In this document: positions 34,855 through 46,752 of the stretch, one piece after another
Numbering within the stretch: position 1 is the stretch's first letter
Layout: each line of letters begins with the position of its first letter
Assembly (NCBI RefSeq): GCF_017562075.2
Contig: NC_054082.1
Coordinates: 55,306,681-55,370,680 of the forward strand
From: Anopheles merus
Taxonomy: Eukaryota > Arthropoda > Insecta > Diptera > Culicidae
Reading direction: 5' to 3'
Length of the DNA stretch: 64,000 nt
Translations under genes and position numbers: made by a program
Notes under the pieces: model-generated
The model's input: the letters and a program-made list of their open reading frames with translations, nothing else
Database searches by the model: none
What the model was told of the DNA's origin: nothing

Positions 34855-37800
34855 CTAAAACTTATCCTGAAAAATGAATAAATTATTGGTGGCGGCCACG
34901 GCGATGATGTTTTCGAGCGGATGCCAAGCAGTGTGCAGAATTCGCTTGTTGAAGGCCAAACAGTCAACGCTGATTTCGTCCTTTTTCCGCTTGCCACCGG
35001 TACACACTTTGCGCGGTTTCAACACTGTCTTCGGTTTGATGATGTCGCGAGACGCTTCGAGCGTCACGTCCTTGTTCGTATTCCGATCAAAAATGCGGAA
35101 GAAATTGTTGTAACTGCCAGTCATAATGGCGGAATCGTTACCGTTCCAGCAACATTCGAACTTGTCGAAGATACAGTCGTTCTCGTATAGCGAACACAGC
35201 TTCGTGCGGAGGTATTCATGAACCTGGAAAATGTATCACACACACACACACACATATTAGTAAAATGGGGTTTTAAAGGTTTTAAAAAAGTTCGCTGATT
35301 ATGATTTCACTTACCGGATACGTTTCAATAGGTTTAGTTTCCATGTGCAGGTCCCACACTTTAATACTCAGATAGTCCCTCGAGATCATGTAGCGTCCAG
35401 AGTTGCTCAGCTTTACATCGCTAATCGAACTTATGATTTCGCGGAAAAAACTCTTATTCGTTGTGTCCACATCTTCCGGTTCCTCGAACAGCTTTGCATG
35501 TCGATCGCATAATGCCGAAGAGCGCATATCACATAACCTAATTGTACCCTTGCTGCTCGAGTAGACGAACACGTTGCACTCGGTCGGGTGGAATTCGGCC
35601 GCCGTGATCACCTCAGTCAGCTCCTCCATATTCGCCGGTTTGATGTCGACGATATTGAAGCTCTGGTCGGTAATCTCTAGATGCCACAAGTTGATCCGTA
35701 GATCATCCGCCGACAGGTACGTCTCCTGATCCGAGTTTACCGAGATCGAGTTAATGTGGTAGGTATGAGCGTTCGCAAAAATGCGACGTGGCGATGCCTC
35801 CACCATCAGATCCATCGGCTTAATCGATGGCACTCTCAGCGAATTGATCGAGGCTGGATCGCGAATGCTGCCATTGTCCTCCCGTGTGTTATATCCCTCC
35901 ACTCGCTTATCGCGCTCCGACACCTTCCACAGCTTGATCGTTTTGTCGTTGGTCGAGAGCAGAAAGTGTGACTGATTCTTGCGCCTCAGCCATCTGATTT
36001 TGTTAATTTTTTCCTCGATCTCGAGCGACTTTAAGTAATCGAATTCAGGTTCATGCGATTGAAATGTTGAATACACGTTGTATTCACCACGCCGCGGTGT
36101 TGAAGCCTTCGACGATGGGTCTCTCTGTAAAATAAATATGAATTAATCTTTGGCACACAATAGTTCCACCATACCGCAACACATGGAATACACTAATACA
36201 GATAATTAAATCGTACTTCGTACCATCATTTCTTACAGTGTGCAATTAAGCGAAACCCTCTTTTCACGTAGAAATACAGCTTATGCTCATCTCATCTTGG
36301 CCAATTTAGTTATTGTTTGAAAGCAAACGTGAAATATCGTTTTTTTTTTTTTTGTTTTAATGATATCTAACAAAACACCCTTTCACTACCCTTTTTATTT
36401 TGTACATACCCCGCAGACAATCAAATTACACCGAGAATGCATCGTGATTATATTTTTCGAGTGAAATAAACGTTAATTCAACTAAGTATTGTATGTATTT
36501 TTAGAGAAAATGGTTGAGGCAAAACTCTTTATGAATTCAGGTTTACTTTCATTCGACCACTTATGGACCTTTATCTATAAATTTAGACATTTTTAATGTA
36601 ATTCTTTAGGATAAACACCACCTTGGGACCTGCTTAAGTCACTTCTACAAATATCATAAGATTATAACTTCTTTATATACTAGAGTTGTTTGTTTTTAGC
36701 CAATTTAACAAGCATCTTCTAAAAAAAACTTCTTGTACTGTGTTGATAAAAATTATCTACTCTAGAAACAATATGAAAACAGCCATTCGGTTTATTCAAA
36801 AAATCGGTCCATAATCGCACGATGTAGGTCGAATAACCAACCTCTGCACGCCCTGAGGGCAAAATACCATGAAAGCTTCTATCAAAACACTGAGCTCACT
36901 ACAACTACGGGCGCGAAAAGCGAAAATGACCGGTTTGACATCATGTCAACTCACTTGTTACGTAAAATTATACCAACTAAAACAGACCAGCAGCATACAT
37001 TACACGCACAAAAAAAAAACATGATCGTGGCCTGTCGCCAAGTAAAGAGCACTTTCGAATCCTGTGCACCTTTTTCCATGCCTCATGGACCATGTGGCGC
37101 ACATTGTGAGTAGCGGCGAATCAATGGAACTTTATGATTTTGTCCCTTGATGTTGTACCTTTCTTTTTCATCCATATGTGCTCTTCTGTTGTCTGTGTTA
37201 TCAATGCAATATATGTGTTGATGAAATATATTTACCTGGAATATAACAACCCTGCCTCCTTTATCACCAGTGGCCAAAAGTTCACCATCGTGATTAAACT
37301 CGACGCAGGAAATGATGTCGGCCTCGGTAACATCATCATCCAGGGCCCCCTTTATCTGTGAAAAGCACCACGATGTTTCGCCATTACCTGCGTGTGTGGG
37401 ATGAAAGATAATACAAAAGATGTTGTTAATTTTTGTTTTATGTTGCACTCGAAACGGAACAACTGTTAAGAATTGCGTAAAACATAACACTATTGCTATC
37501 TTAATAATGCGTAGTCCTCTTGCAATATCGCATAGATTATTTTACTTCTTAAAAAACCTTTATTGTAATTAGAATTAACTTTGTTTCGTATCAACCCACC
37601 ACCCACACACTCAGAGCATGGGTGGTTGGCGTGTTTCAACAGGTAACAATCAAATTCGATATACAAAACGAAAATTGCAATTCGAAAACCAAAATTGGAG
37701 CTTTTTGATCTAAAAAAAACATAGCATTTATAACAATAACCCTTGGATATTCGAAACAGACACTGCACTGAGCAAATGTAGTACTTCCCACAAAAAGCAG

Positions 37801-40364
37801 TGATGTATGCGCACAGTCAACCTTTTACAGTGTGTGATGGCGTAGTAATCGGTAAGTGTTGTGATTGTGCGTGGACTATTAGATTACCTCGGAGAATAAC
37901 CGTGTAACCCGCATTTCCTCGATCTCTACGACAAATTCGGTCTCGAAATAGCAAAGTGCACACCACACTGATTCTATAAGACATTGCTTTAGCATGGCCT
38001 AAAAATTGCTATCCACTGCCTGAAGTGCCTGCCGAACAAGCCCAGCAAGATTTTCCGAATTTCCTTTTTCGTTTGCCATACCACCCTTTCGCGCCTCGTA
38101 TCTATCTCCCGTGCTCGGTGTGTTAGACATTCGCCGCAAATGGCAACCACTTTACTTCCCTAGGACGGAAGATGGTAATTTACTGTGTGCATAATGGATA
38201 AAATGGGATAACATCGATTGGAAATTAATGTCACCTGTTCGGGCATGGACTAACACAAAACTGGGAAGAAGATGACCTACACAAAAACCTCACCAGCAAA
38301 TTTTTTCTACAATCCTGTAGAACAACATCGGAATCGTTCCTTTTCAAGGTGAGTACTAGTGATCTGCTCAAATCACACAAAGCGAAAACACTTCATTGAG
38401 CAATGTAGTTTTAGTAGAAGGACAGTAGAGAGACAAGAGTATTACAAAAAAGTGTAAGAAATCAGGAGACCACAGAACTACGACTAATATCCGAGTGTCA
38501 TACAAACGATGATGCTTGTGCATTTATATCGATTTTTTGGTTTACACATTCCTTTTAAATTCGTCATGCACAAAGACTGCTAGTTAAATGACTAAATCTG
38601 GAACACATGAACATCTCATGAGCATTTCACATAATCATGCGTTGCAACATTGCATTCCATATTCCACACTGTATGGAAAATAATCGAATGTGTAGTTTAT
38701 GACATTATGAGTAAATAATCAGGAGCTTATTCCTCTGAATATGCTCCAAAAGCAGAGTGCACTCGGCACAGATTCAGCTAACAAAGAATAGCTCAACATT
38801 GTACCACTATTCTTGAGGTGCTTTCCATCGAGTGCTGGCTAATCTTGCCGTTTAAATACCAATTAAACAATCCCAATACTTGAACGGATGCCAAAACGGA
38901 AGTTTCAACCTCATTTTTACATGTGAAAATAGTCTCACATGCACACATGCATGGCAATACTCGTACGGTTTAAGGCCAAGGATAATAATATGTGTGTATA
39001 GCGTTTATGGATTTGAGTTTTCCGGTAATTTGTATTGATTACGAAATATTGGTTCAAATAACACACTGGAAATGCTGCCCTCTCAGAATAATAATTTCCT
39101 ATTTAGCAATCATGGTTATAATTAAACGAATGTATCAATATTTACAACTGAATTTTGAAGATTTTTATCTGGAATTAATACAATGATCAATGAAGTGTGC
39201 GTTCATTTAATTTTAATGATCTTGCGTGGTATCAGTAAAAGAAGAAAATAATTGATAACCTATAATAAGTTTATTTATTAGGCCGGGCTGGTAGTACAGT
39301 CGTCAACTCGTACGACGTAACAACATACCCGTCATGGGTTCAAACCCCGAATGGACCGTACCATCTACATATACCGACTATCTCTCTATGTGTAATCAGT
39401 AAGTCACTGGAAGCCAAGTCCACTATTGGTAAAGAGGCATGCCTTGACCTACAACGGTTGTGACCGACAACGTATAATAAATGTGACTCTTAAGTAACAT
39501 GTGTTTTTATTTATTACTATTTTAAAATTTTACATCAACACAACATTAATATTGTTACATAAGTATAATCATGATCCCTATTCAAAAACCTCATTTTGCA
39601 AAGTCCATAGCTAATAATTACTAATAATAATTTTAATAATTAATAATAATTTGCACTACTATTACAAAAGGCTTACATGTTAAATTACAAAAGTACTAAA
39701 AAGTCCGGCGTCCCGAAGTAAGCAGTTTTTTGCAAAAACTAAGTATGACGACCACGTGTTGAAGAACCCTGGCCTACGTCACCGACTCACTCAGTAAAGG
39801 TGTTGTGTGAATGAGCGAACGTCGTCTCTCACGCACACACTGACAGCATAGCGCGCGAATGTTTTCTTATTTTCCTTTTATTTTGCAGAAACTAACACAC
39901 ACCGGGCTCGAGCATCTTTTTCTAATGCCTTGCTATTCGCTTACACGCCTGCTCTGCTTGCTTGCGATAGGACCATTTCTGGGGCGCACCGTTCTACCTC
40001 ATGGTAACCAATTCGTTAGGGAACAAATTCGCATTTTACGCCGCAAACAGGCAAGACGGTAGAACGACTCTGCTTGAAAAGATCTTTTAAAAAGACGTCA
40101 TGGAATTTCGGGATCAAATTGTACAGAGATAAATGACTAGCACAGAGAAACAGAGGAACAAAAAGCGAACACAGTACTGAAAGTGAGGTTAGGATCATTT
40201 GTTGTCAGAAGGGCTAAAGGTCATAGCGGCAAAATAATTTTATGTATTTCAGTTTTTGAATGCCTGAAAACGAAGGACTAAATGGTCAATCGGAAATTCG
40301 GAAATGTTCCGATATTTCAGCCCAAAGGAACAAAAATCACATTAACTATAAACTCACCGGCCAT
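34855..40364 (-). CDS. tws: PP2A regulatory subunit B (Twins / PPP2R2A)
   Basis: Four minus-strand exons: 40364-40358 (7 nt, ATGGCCG), 37387-37236, 36124-35315 and 35223-34855. They join in phase (1, 0, 0) to give 445 aa (human PPP2R2A 447). The tiny first exon is followed by GTGAGT and completes the conserved start MAGNGETSWCFSQ. The product is the B55 WD40 propeller that steers PP2A to substrates in mitosis and signalling. Landmarks: EADIISCVEFNHDGELLATG, EYNVYSTFQSHEPEFDYLKS, FLLSTNDKTIKLWKVSERDK, RIFANAHTYHINSISVNS, ADDLRINLWHLEITDQSFN, SSSKGTIRLCDMRSSALCDR, IMTGSYNNFFRIFDRNT, and a C terminus ending LFIFQDKF. Introns are 91, 1111 and 2970 bp; the first holds a SINE at 39281. Extra upstream promoters or alternative first exons are common in this family and are not excluded. 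Confidence 0.93.
39281..39485 (+). mobile_element. SINE200-like tRNA-derived SINE in twins intron 1
   Basis: Starts GGCCGGGCTGGTAGTACAGT, with an A-box-like TGGTAGTACAG and a B-box-like GGTTCAAACCCC about 40 bp further on (near 39338). It shares CGTCAACTCGTACGAC, CAGTAAGTCACTGGAAGCC and the CCTTGACC block with three other copies in this window. It is antisense to twins. Target duplications are not clear. Confidence 0.8.
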
Positions 40365-42242
40365 GTCAAATCCAGTCGCAACCTCTACCAGGGATAGACT
40401 TCATACAAGAATAAACTCTTTCTTTACACGGCGTTTGGTTAGTTCAACAGAATCACAAGACACTATTTTTTTCCTAATGCACACTTCTCCTGCTTCGGAA
40501 GAACGCAAATCTTTTCAATAATCACAGCTTTGAAACTACCACAACACTTCGCCAAATGGGCTGTAACGGCGATGTAAGGAATGCAGGATCCTCCTAATTG
40601 AATGGTGTGTACCTTTCCAATAATATTGCGCACTTGTGTTTTATTCACTTCAACAATACCAACGAAAACAACTAGGTCACAATTAACCAGCGATCTAATG
40701 GCAAAAGGAAAAGAATCATTTAAGGTAAGAAAAAACGCAGTCGTCTTATGGTATGTCTTATTATTTCACATTAATAATAACAAGGCCAAAACGTCTCCTA
40801 ACCGAGCGTTTGTTACCGCATCACATAAATGCCGAGACTGGCATCCGCTTCGTGAGTCGAGTACAGTTAGACAAATAATTTCACTGCCTGCTAAAAATTG
40901 CACTCTTTCGTATGGACCATCGACAAGAAAAAGGCACTACATCTCACTGTCCAAACGTATTACCAAGAAACACTCTCGGCGATAAGCACGGGTGAGTGTG
41001 ACAGCTCACTTTTCTACACACCACCACCTGCAAGGTCGACCCGCTTCCGACTATGGTTAAAATTTTCTGACCATCATACACAGAACCACCCACGGGGTAA
41101 AACACGCACATATACGTATTTTGACAGTATTTTCTTTTTTGTTTTAACTTCAGCAAAAGGAAAACCTCAATGTTGCTATAACACGCCAAACCTAACACTT
41201 GTGAAATACGGCATTCATTTCGGGACAGTGCGGTTTTTTCTTCTTTTCACCTACAAAAACACCACTACCTAGAGCGCACATCTCACAGGAACAGTGCGAC
41301 TGGCTGGACTCATCGTATGATCTTATAGAAGCGAGCAAAAGCGCACTCAAGTAATAACAATAGTAACGACAACAAGAACTCTACACTTTTCTCAGCTTTT
41401 TGCCCGCTCTAATCATCTAAGCAAACGATGGTTATCTTCCTATGGTTAGATGCACAGAGTTCGACTATTGCCACTGCTTGCCGCTGCCGATAAGCTAGGA
41501 TTGTGAGCGTGCAGGATATGGATGTCGCCACCACTTGTCAAATCGCTTCTTGGAAACTTCCAATGTGCGGATGATGTGCAGAGAAGGGGGCAGCTGGCGC
41601 TGCTGCCTTATCATCTACCTATGCGGTATTTTTGCAACAAAAAATATCGATCACTACCAGTCGTATTAAAACTCACGATGCGGATTTCCGGACTTTCGCA
41701 TAACCTAGCATCTCATACAAAACACAAAACCGGAATAGCGCACGTCGTCATTCAGATGCGTGGTGCTCGTACAAAATCCAACCTCTCAACAGCGTTCTTT
41801 TTCCTCCGAGAAGTTTGCACGGCCACCATTGCACATTGTCACATACACACGCACACGCACACACACTTTCGCACACCAACCTCAGCTGCTGAGCCGTGTA
41901 CAGCAACCAGCGAACTAGAAATTGTGCCCAATTTCCTGCTATTCTTCTTTTTCCTCGTGAAAAACTTGAACTCGTGACACGATCACTTACAATGCGTTTC
42001 GTTGTATTGCGTAGATTTGATTCTACATATAATTTCTAGAGAAAACGCGAATACAGCGACAGCTAACCAAGCTCGAACAAACACGATGAAAAGGGGAAGA
42101 AGCATACATCAAGTTCTGCTGTCAAAATCCTCGCATTCCCAACTGACAATTGCGACAGGGTTGAGCAACCTGCCTGACAGAGTAATTCGATCCATTCGAG
42201 CTGGTAACTATTGGTATCTTTCGTTCTTTTTCTCATTTCCTC
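40365..42242. other. Upstream of twins, no gene recognised
   Basis: The part next to 40364 should carry the 5' UTR and promoter of twins. Several His/Thr-rich plus-strand frames are artefacts of AC-rich DNA (41.84-41.88 kb). Nothing else is supported. Confidence 0.5.
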
Positions 42243-42244
42243 TA

Positions 42245-44209
42245 CAGTCTGTTCCCGAGTTACACGGTTCTCAACTTACGCGGATTCGGAGATACGCGGT
42301 TTTCTAAATTTGACAGATTAAATGTCAAATCAGTACAATTTGCTTCAAGTTCGGTATAAATTGCATTTTTGCTAACAAATTGAAACCGCTTAAAAGCCAG
42401 AAATGGGGCCCCTTCACGATTCTAGTTCGTTTTTTGTATGGAGTTTGACAGTTGAAGGCTGAAATCATGTAAACACTCCATACAAAACCACACAAAAAAC
42501 TAGCCTGCAATTTTCAGTCTAGATTATTCTAGCCTCAAAGCTAGAATTAGATTCGAGTACCTGCTCGAAAACACGGTGTTGTTTACATTTACCCCGAGGT
42601 GCATTAAAGAGATCACGTGGTGGAATCTAGAATCAAAGTGTATGTAGTACAGGTGGTCTCATAGCATGTTTTTTATAACCAAATTTGAATATCTCTTTTT
42701 GACAGGATGGGTGAAAACTTTTGTTCAAACTAGCTTTCTGAAGGCTTGATGAATACTCAAAACACTCTAAAAATCTTCATTCAGAAACAGAAGCGATAAA
42801 AATCTGCTTTCTAAATTAATACACCTTGGGATAAGCCCTCCTGTATATTATACCTACTTAGATAGCTGCTCGAAAACTGCTATACAATGCAAACAGCTGA
42901 CAGGCTGAAATTTCAGCCTACGAACTTAAAACGGAAAGGACCTCAATATTAGAATTTTCTGCACGAATCATAACAAATAAACGATAAAGTGTATAAAAGT
43001 GCTAAATTAAATAAAAAACTGCGAGTAATAAATAGTATTTTAGTCAAAAAACGTGAAATTCGACTTACGCGGATATTCGAGTTACGCGGATTCGTCGGGA
43101 ACGCAGAAACCGCGTAAGGCTGCGCTCTGGCACCAATCGAACACGACATCCGACACGAACAACCCGTCAAACATTGCGAGGGTTGAGAGTGCCCAAGTGA
43201 CATTTTCGAGCAGATTGTTAGCGTTTTTCGAGTTGCTGGAAGCTTAAAGAGCAGGCTTAAAATTGGCTTAAAGAGCAAGCGATATTGCAGAGTTTAAGCT
43301 TATTATAACAGTTGAAACGTCAGTGTGAAGCATTTTTTCTGGTGCCATTTTGAGAATTGTCATCACGTTGTGCACAAGCTACTGGCCCAAAACAAAACAT
43401 GCGTACTTTTCAATCCATATTAAACAACAAGTTTATTATAAAACACTCTTTCACGTTGTTTTGTTATTTTCCCAGCGTTTCTCCGCTATTCTGAAGCTCC
43501 TGGATAGATCGTTTATTTCTTTTTACTCAGTGTTTTGGCTGTTGAACACCAAGGACGAAACTGCAAGCTTCTTGTTTGTCCGGCTTCTACCGAAGTTCTG
43601 ACATAAACTTCAACGCTTCAACACATCGTTGTTCACTCACACACCCATGTTTTCAAGAGTTCATATGAGGCAATGGGTTAAATCGAGCTGTTCACGAGGA
43701 GTTTAAGCTAAAAATGTAGAACAGTTGTCACCTGGGTGGTATCATCTGCTCGAAATCCTATGATACTTAAAAATAGTCTTTATTTTTCATACATAAGTTT
43801 TTGTTCTTTAGGAGTTATTCGCCGAAAAGATTACTTCTCCAATTTTTGTGGAATTTTGCCAAATTAAATCTCAAAATGTAGGTGTTTAGTAAGCTATAAT
43901 TTGCAATGTTATACCTGCTCTCGGGGTGCTATTATTATAACTGCTAAAACTAGGGGTGAAAAATTACCAAGGCTCGCAAGCTCTTTTATGCGAGGGCTCT
44001 GGGGCGGTGAACTTGTATGGCGTGCGAGCCCTCGCGCGCCCTCGCACATCGCTGTCAATTGCATGGCGGGAAACCCATATAATCATATGGAGGTGCACTG
44101 TCAGACACAAACAAACAAACAAGACAAACATGTCAAATTCCATACATTTTTCATGTTCGATGTCGTGTTCGATTGGTGCTAGAGCGCCGGGTAACTCGGG
44201 AACAGACTG
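42245..44209. mobile_element. Pogo-like element, split by a nested MITE
   Basis: Flanked by TA (42243-42244 and 44210-44211). The left end CAGTCTGTTCCCGAGTTACA and the inverted right end CAGTCTGTTCCCGAGTTACG match over 22 of the first 23 bp once the nested insertion at 43118-44191 is removed. Without that insertion the element is about 890 bp. The TA target and CAG ends fit the Tc1/mariner-pogo group. No transposase frame is visible, so it is non-autonomous. Confidence 0.8.
43118..44191. mobile_element. Long PIF/Harbinger-like element nested in the pogo-like element
   Basis: Begins GGCTGCGCTCTGGCACCAAT and ends with the inverse GATTGGTGCTAGAGCGCCGG, then G, flanked by TAA on both sides (43115-43117 and 44192-44194). 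The ends match those of the 164-bp MITE at 45113-45276, so this is a longer member of the same family (1074 bp). No transposase frame of useful length. It must be younger than its pogo-like host. Confidence 0.78.
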
Positions 44210-44211
44210 TA

Positions 44212-45024
44212 CTTTCTACTTTCAGTACACATGCAGGAGGGTAGTGTAAACAATTATTTTATATTTTTAGGTGTTTGAAGTGGTTATAATATTTTGTAGT
44301 GATAATTATATAATTATAATTAATCAGCTATAATTATTCTCGGCGCGTTTTGCCTATCTTGCTGGCGCTACAAATTTTTTTTATATCAGAGGGAGTTCGT
44401 TCGACAAATCGAGCAGTTTTTTTTTGCATCAGAAAAGCACTCGGATCAAACCCAAGTGCCACCGATTAAGCTTAAACGACTGGAAAATCAAATATCTATA
44501 GAAAAAAAAACAAAATCTCTATAGATTTGGTCAATAGATGGCGGATTATAACCACCGACAAACCGACGTGACACTTCGAACAAAATGAGCTTCAAAAGTT
44601 GTCTCCTTATTTCAAATGAAAATACGTTAAACACTAGCGCCATCTCTATAATGATTCGCTTAATACCCTGACACAGAGTAGAAACTGCTAAAACCCCTTT
44701 TTGTTTTCCTCTCCAACTTCCAACGAAGAATATTTTATCCCCTTCTCACATCATTTGTATTGATTTGGAAATTCACCAATTGATTTTTCTGAGAATTTCA
44801 TCCAATTATTTTCACAAAATCTTGCCTATCACTTCTTCCGCCATTTGTACTTGGAAAAGTTATTTCCATCTAAGCATCCGCGAACAGAGCTCATTTGGAC
44901 AAACGTGATCGCCTTCATTGCAAATGACAGTACTTTTGTGTGGGACAGTTTTATAACGCAAGTGTCACGTCGGTTTGTCGGTGTTATATCTCTGCATTAT
45001 ATTGCTGTCCTTTTCTTTCAATGT
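44212..45024. other. AT-rich spacer within the repeat block
   Basis: No gene is recognised. A TCGAGCAGTTTTTTTT-containing segment near 44410 echoes the CTGCTCGA motif of the elements at 47.6-48.2 kb. Confidence 0.4.
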
Positions 45025-45770
45025 GTTCCCCAATAGCCAGCTCGTACTTTATAGCTGATTTAGGGCTGTTTAACGAAAAATCGTTCCGATGTCGTACTTT
45101 GTGGCTGATTAAGGCTGCGCTCTGGCATCAATCGAACACGACATCCGACTCGAACAAACCCTTATAATCATATGGAGGTGCACTGTCAGACATAAACAAA
45201 CAAACAAGACAAACATGTCAAATCCCATACATTTTTCATGTTCGATGTCATGTTCGATTGGTGCTAGAGCGCCGGGTAAGAGATAAACGGTACTTTGCGG
45301 AACTATGGAGCTTTTTAACAGGCACATGGTACTCTTTGGAACTTTGCGGCTGATTAGCACTATGTGTAGGGTTCATGATGGAACTTGAAGGCTTGTTAAG
45401 AAAGGGTACTGCACTTGGTGGAACTTTATAGCTTTTTAATGCATGAAATCGGTATAAGGTGGCTCTTATCAAAGTGTCAAAGACGGACACCGGCAATAAT
45501 CTCATTGCTGCTGCACAAGTTAGATTCGTTAATTGAAGAATAAATATTGAGTGAAGTGATTGTGAATTATCAGTAAATTGTGTACGCTTGCTTGAAAATA
45601 AAACACAAAGAAAAATAATCCCTGGCATCGTGGCATAAGGCAGCTGCTTAGGCGCTGTTTGAAAGACCCACATAGAACTTTAATGCTGTTTATCTACTGC
45701 AAAAGGCGAATTAGAGCAGCGATCTTTAGCGTGCCAAAATGAGCTGCTTAAGCAATTCTGGCTATTTGGG
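45025..45770 (-). mobile_element. Second copy of the 1.65-kb element interior (inverted)
   Basis: Corresponds in reverse orientation to about 19605-20275 of the first copy. For example GGCATCGTGGCATAAGGCAG here answers CTTATGCCACGATGCCAGGG there. The 30-bp ends are absent, so this copy is truncated. It is interrupted by the TAA-flanked MITE at 45113. Confidence 0.75.
45113..45276. mobile_element. 164-bp PIF/Harbinger-like MITE with proven empty site
   Basis: Begins GGCTGCGCTCTGGCATCAAT and ends GATTGGTGCTAGAGCGCCGG then G, flanked by TAA (45110-45112 and 45277-45279). The host sequence around it (GTGGCTGATTAA ... TAAGAGAT) is present at about 20185-20205 in inverse orientation as an uninterrupted CTGATTAAGAGATAGACGG. 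That defines the insertion and its 3-bp TAA duplication exactly. Confidence 0.88.
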
Positions 45771-45914
45771 TTTCGACAAGCTTCATCTAATCATGAACTA
45801 TAAAGCCTTTCTGAACAAAAATCTATGTGAATGGTCATGTGGTCAGATACATGGGTATCAACACCATCGACCATTATTCAAATCTCCCTTGCTTCCCTAC
45901 AAATGGTTTACATT

Positions 45915-46410
45915 GGAATTTAATATTTAAACAATCGTATCGCCGTTCTCATGGTACAGTCGTCAACTCGTACGACTTAACAACATGCCCGTCATGGGTT
46001 CAAGCCCCAAATAGACCGTGTCGCCATACGTAGGACTGACTATCCTGCTATGGGGGGAAATCAATAAGTCACTGAAAGCCAACCCCACAAGTGGGTTGGC
46101 AGGCCTTGACCGGCATCGGTTGTTGAGCCAAACAAGAAGAAGAAGATCGCCGTTCTAGTTCTAACGATTCATAACTTCAATGCGAAACCATATAACAGTA
46201 TAGAGAGTAGGAGAAAGCTCTCAGATCGAGGAAGCTCCTCTGGTTGAGTATCCCACAAACAGGTGGCGCCACCAGCTTTTTTTTTGTTGATATTTTTAGA
46301 ATGCATGAGTCGTTTGCCGTCTGCTAAACGAAGTCTTTTTATATTCCGTTTAGGTTGAGAGCTTGAGTTGTTTAGAACCCGTTTAGTGGTCGTTTAGTGG
46401 ATTTGTGGCA
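45915..46410 (+). repeat. Interspersed repeat, copy carrying a SINE
   Basis: Direct copy of 20410-20800: TATTTAAACAATCGTATCG, then AACTTCAATGCGAAACC, then the CGTTTAGTGGA end. It is interrupted by the SINE at 45950-46145. Confidence 0.75.
45950..46145 (+). mobile_element. SINE200-like SINE with 11-bp target duplication
   Basis: The body starts at CATGGTACAGTCGTCAACTC, carries a B-box-like GGTTCAAGCCCC and ends in a (GAA)n tail. It is flanked by ATCGCCGTTCT at 45939-45949 and again at 46146-46156. The homologous repeat at 20453-20463 has the related target once only and no SINE. A short 5' truncation is likely, because the GGCCGG start seen in other copies is missing. Confidence 0.9.
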
Positions 46411-46752
46411 CTTGGGGTGTATCGAACTTGGTGGAACTTTATAGCTTTTTAATGCATGACAATGCGCTACAAGATGGCTCTTGTCAAAGTGTCAAAGACA
46501 GACGCCGTCTCGTGGTTTGTGTTCCAGTTAGACTAGTTATTTGAAGTAGTCAATCTTAAGTGAAGTGATTTTGAGTAAACTGTAAATTATTTAAAATTCT
46601 GTGAACGTTATGAACATTTATAGTTCACAAATAAATATGCACGTTAAGAAAACAAAAAATTGTGTTGTTTATTTCAATGATGACGCCTTGCTTGAAAATA
46701 AAACACAAAGAAAAATAATCCCCGGCAGCCTGACATAAGTAGGTTGCTTAGG

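Noticed and set aside
39288..39348. tRNA-like A and B boxes
   Set aside because: They belong to the SINE; the sequence between them does not fold into a tRNA cloverleaf with paired acceptor ends.
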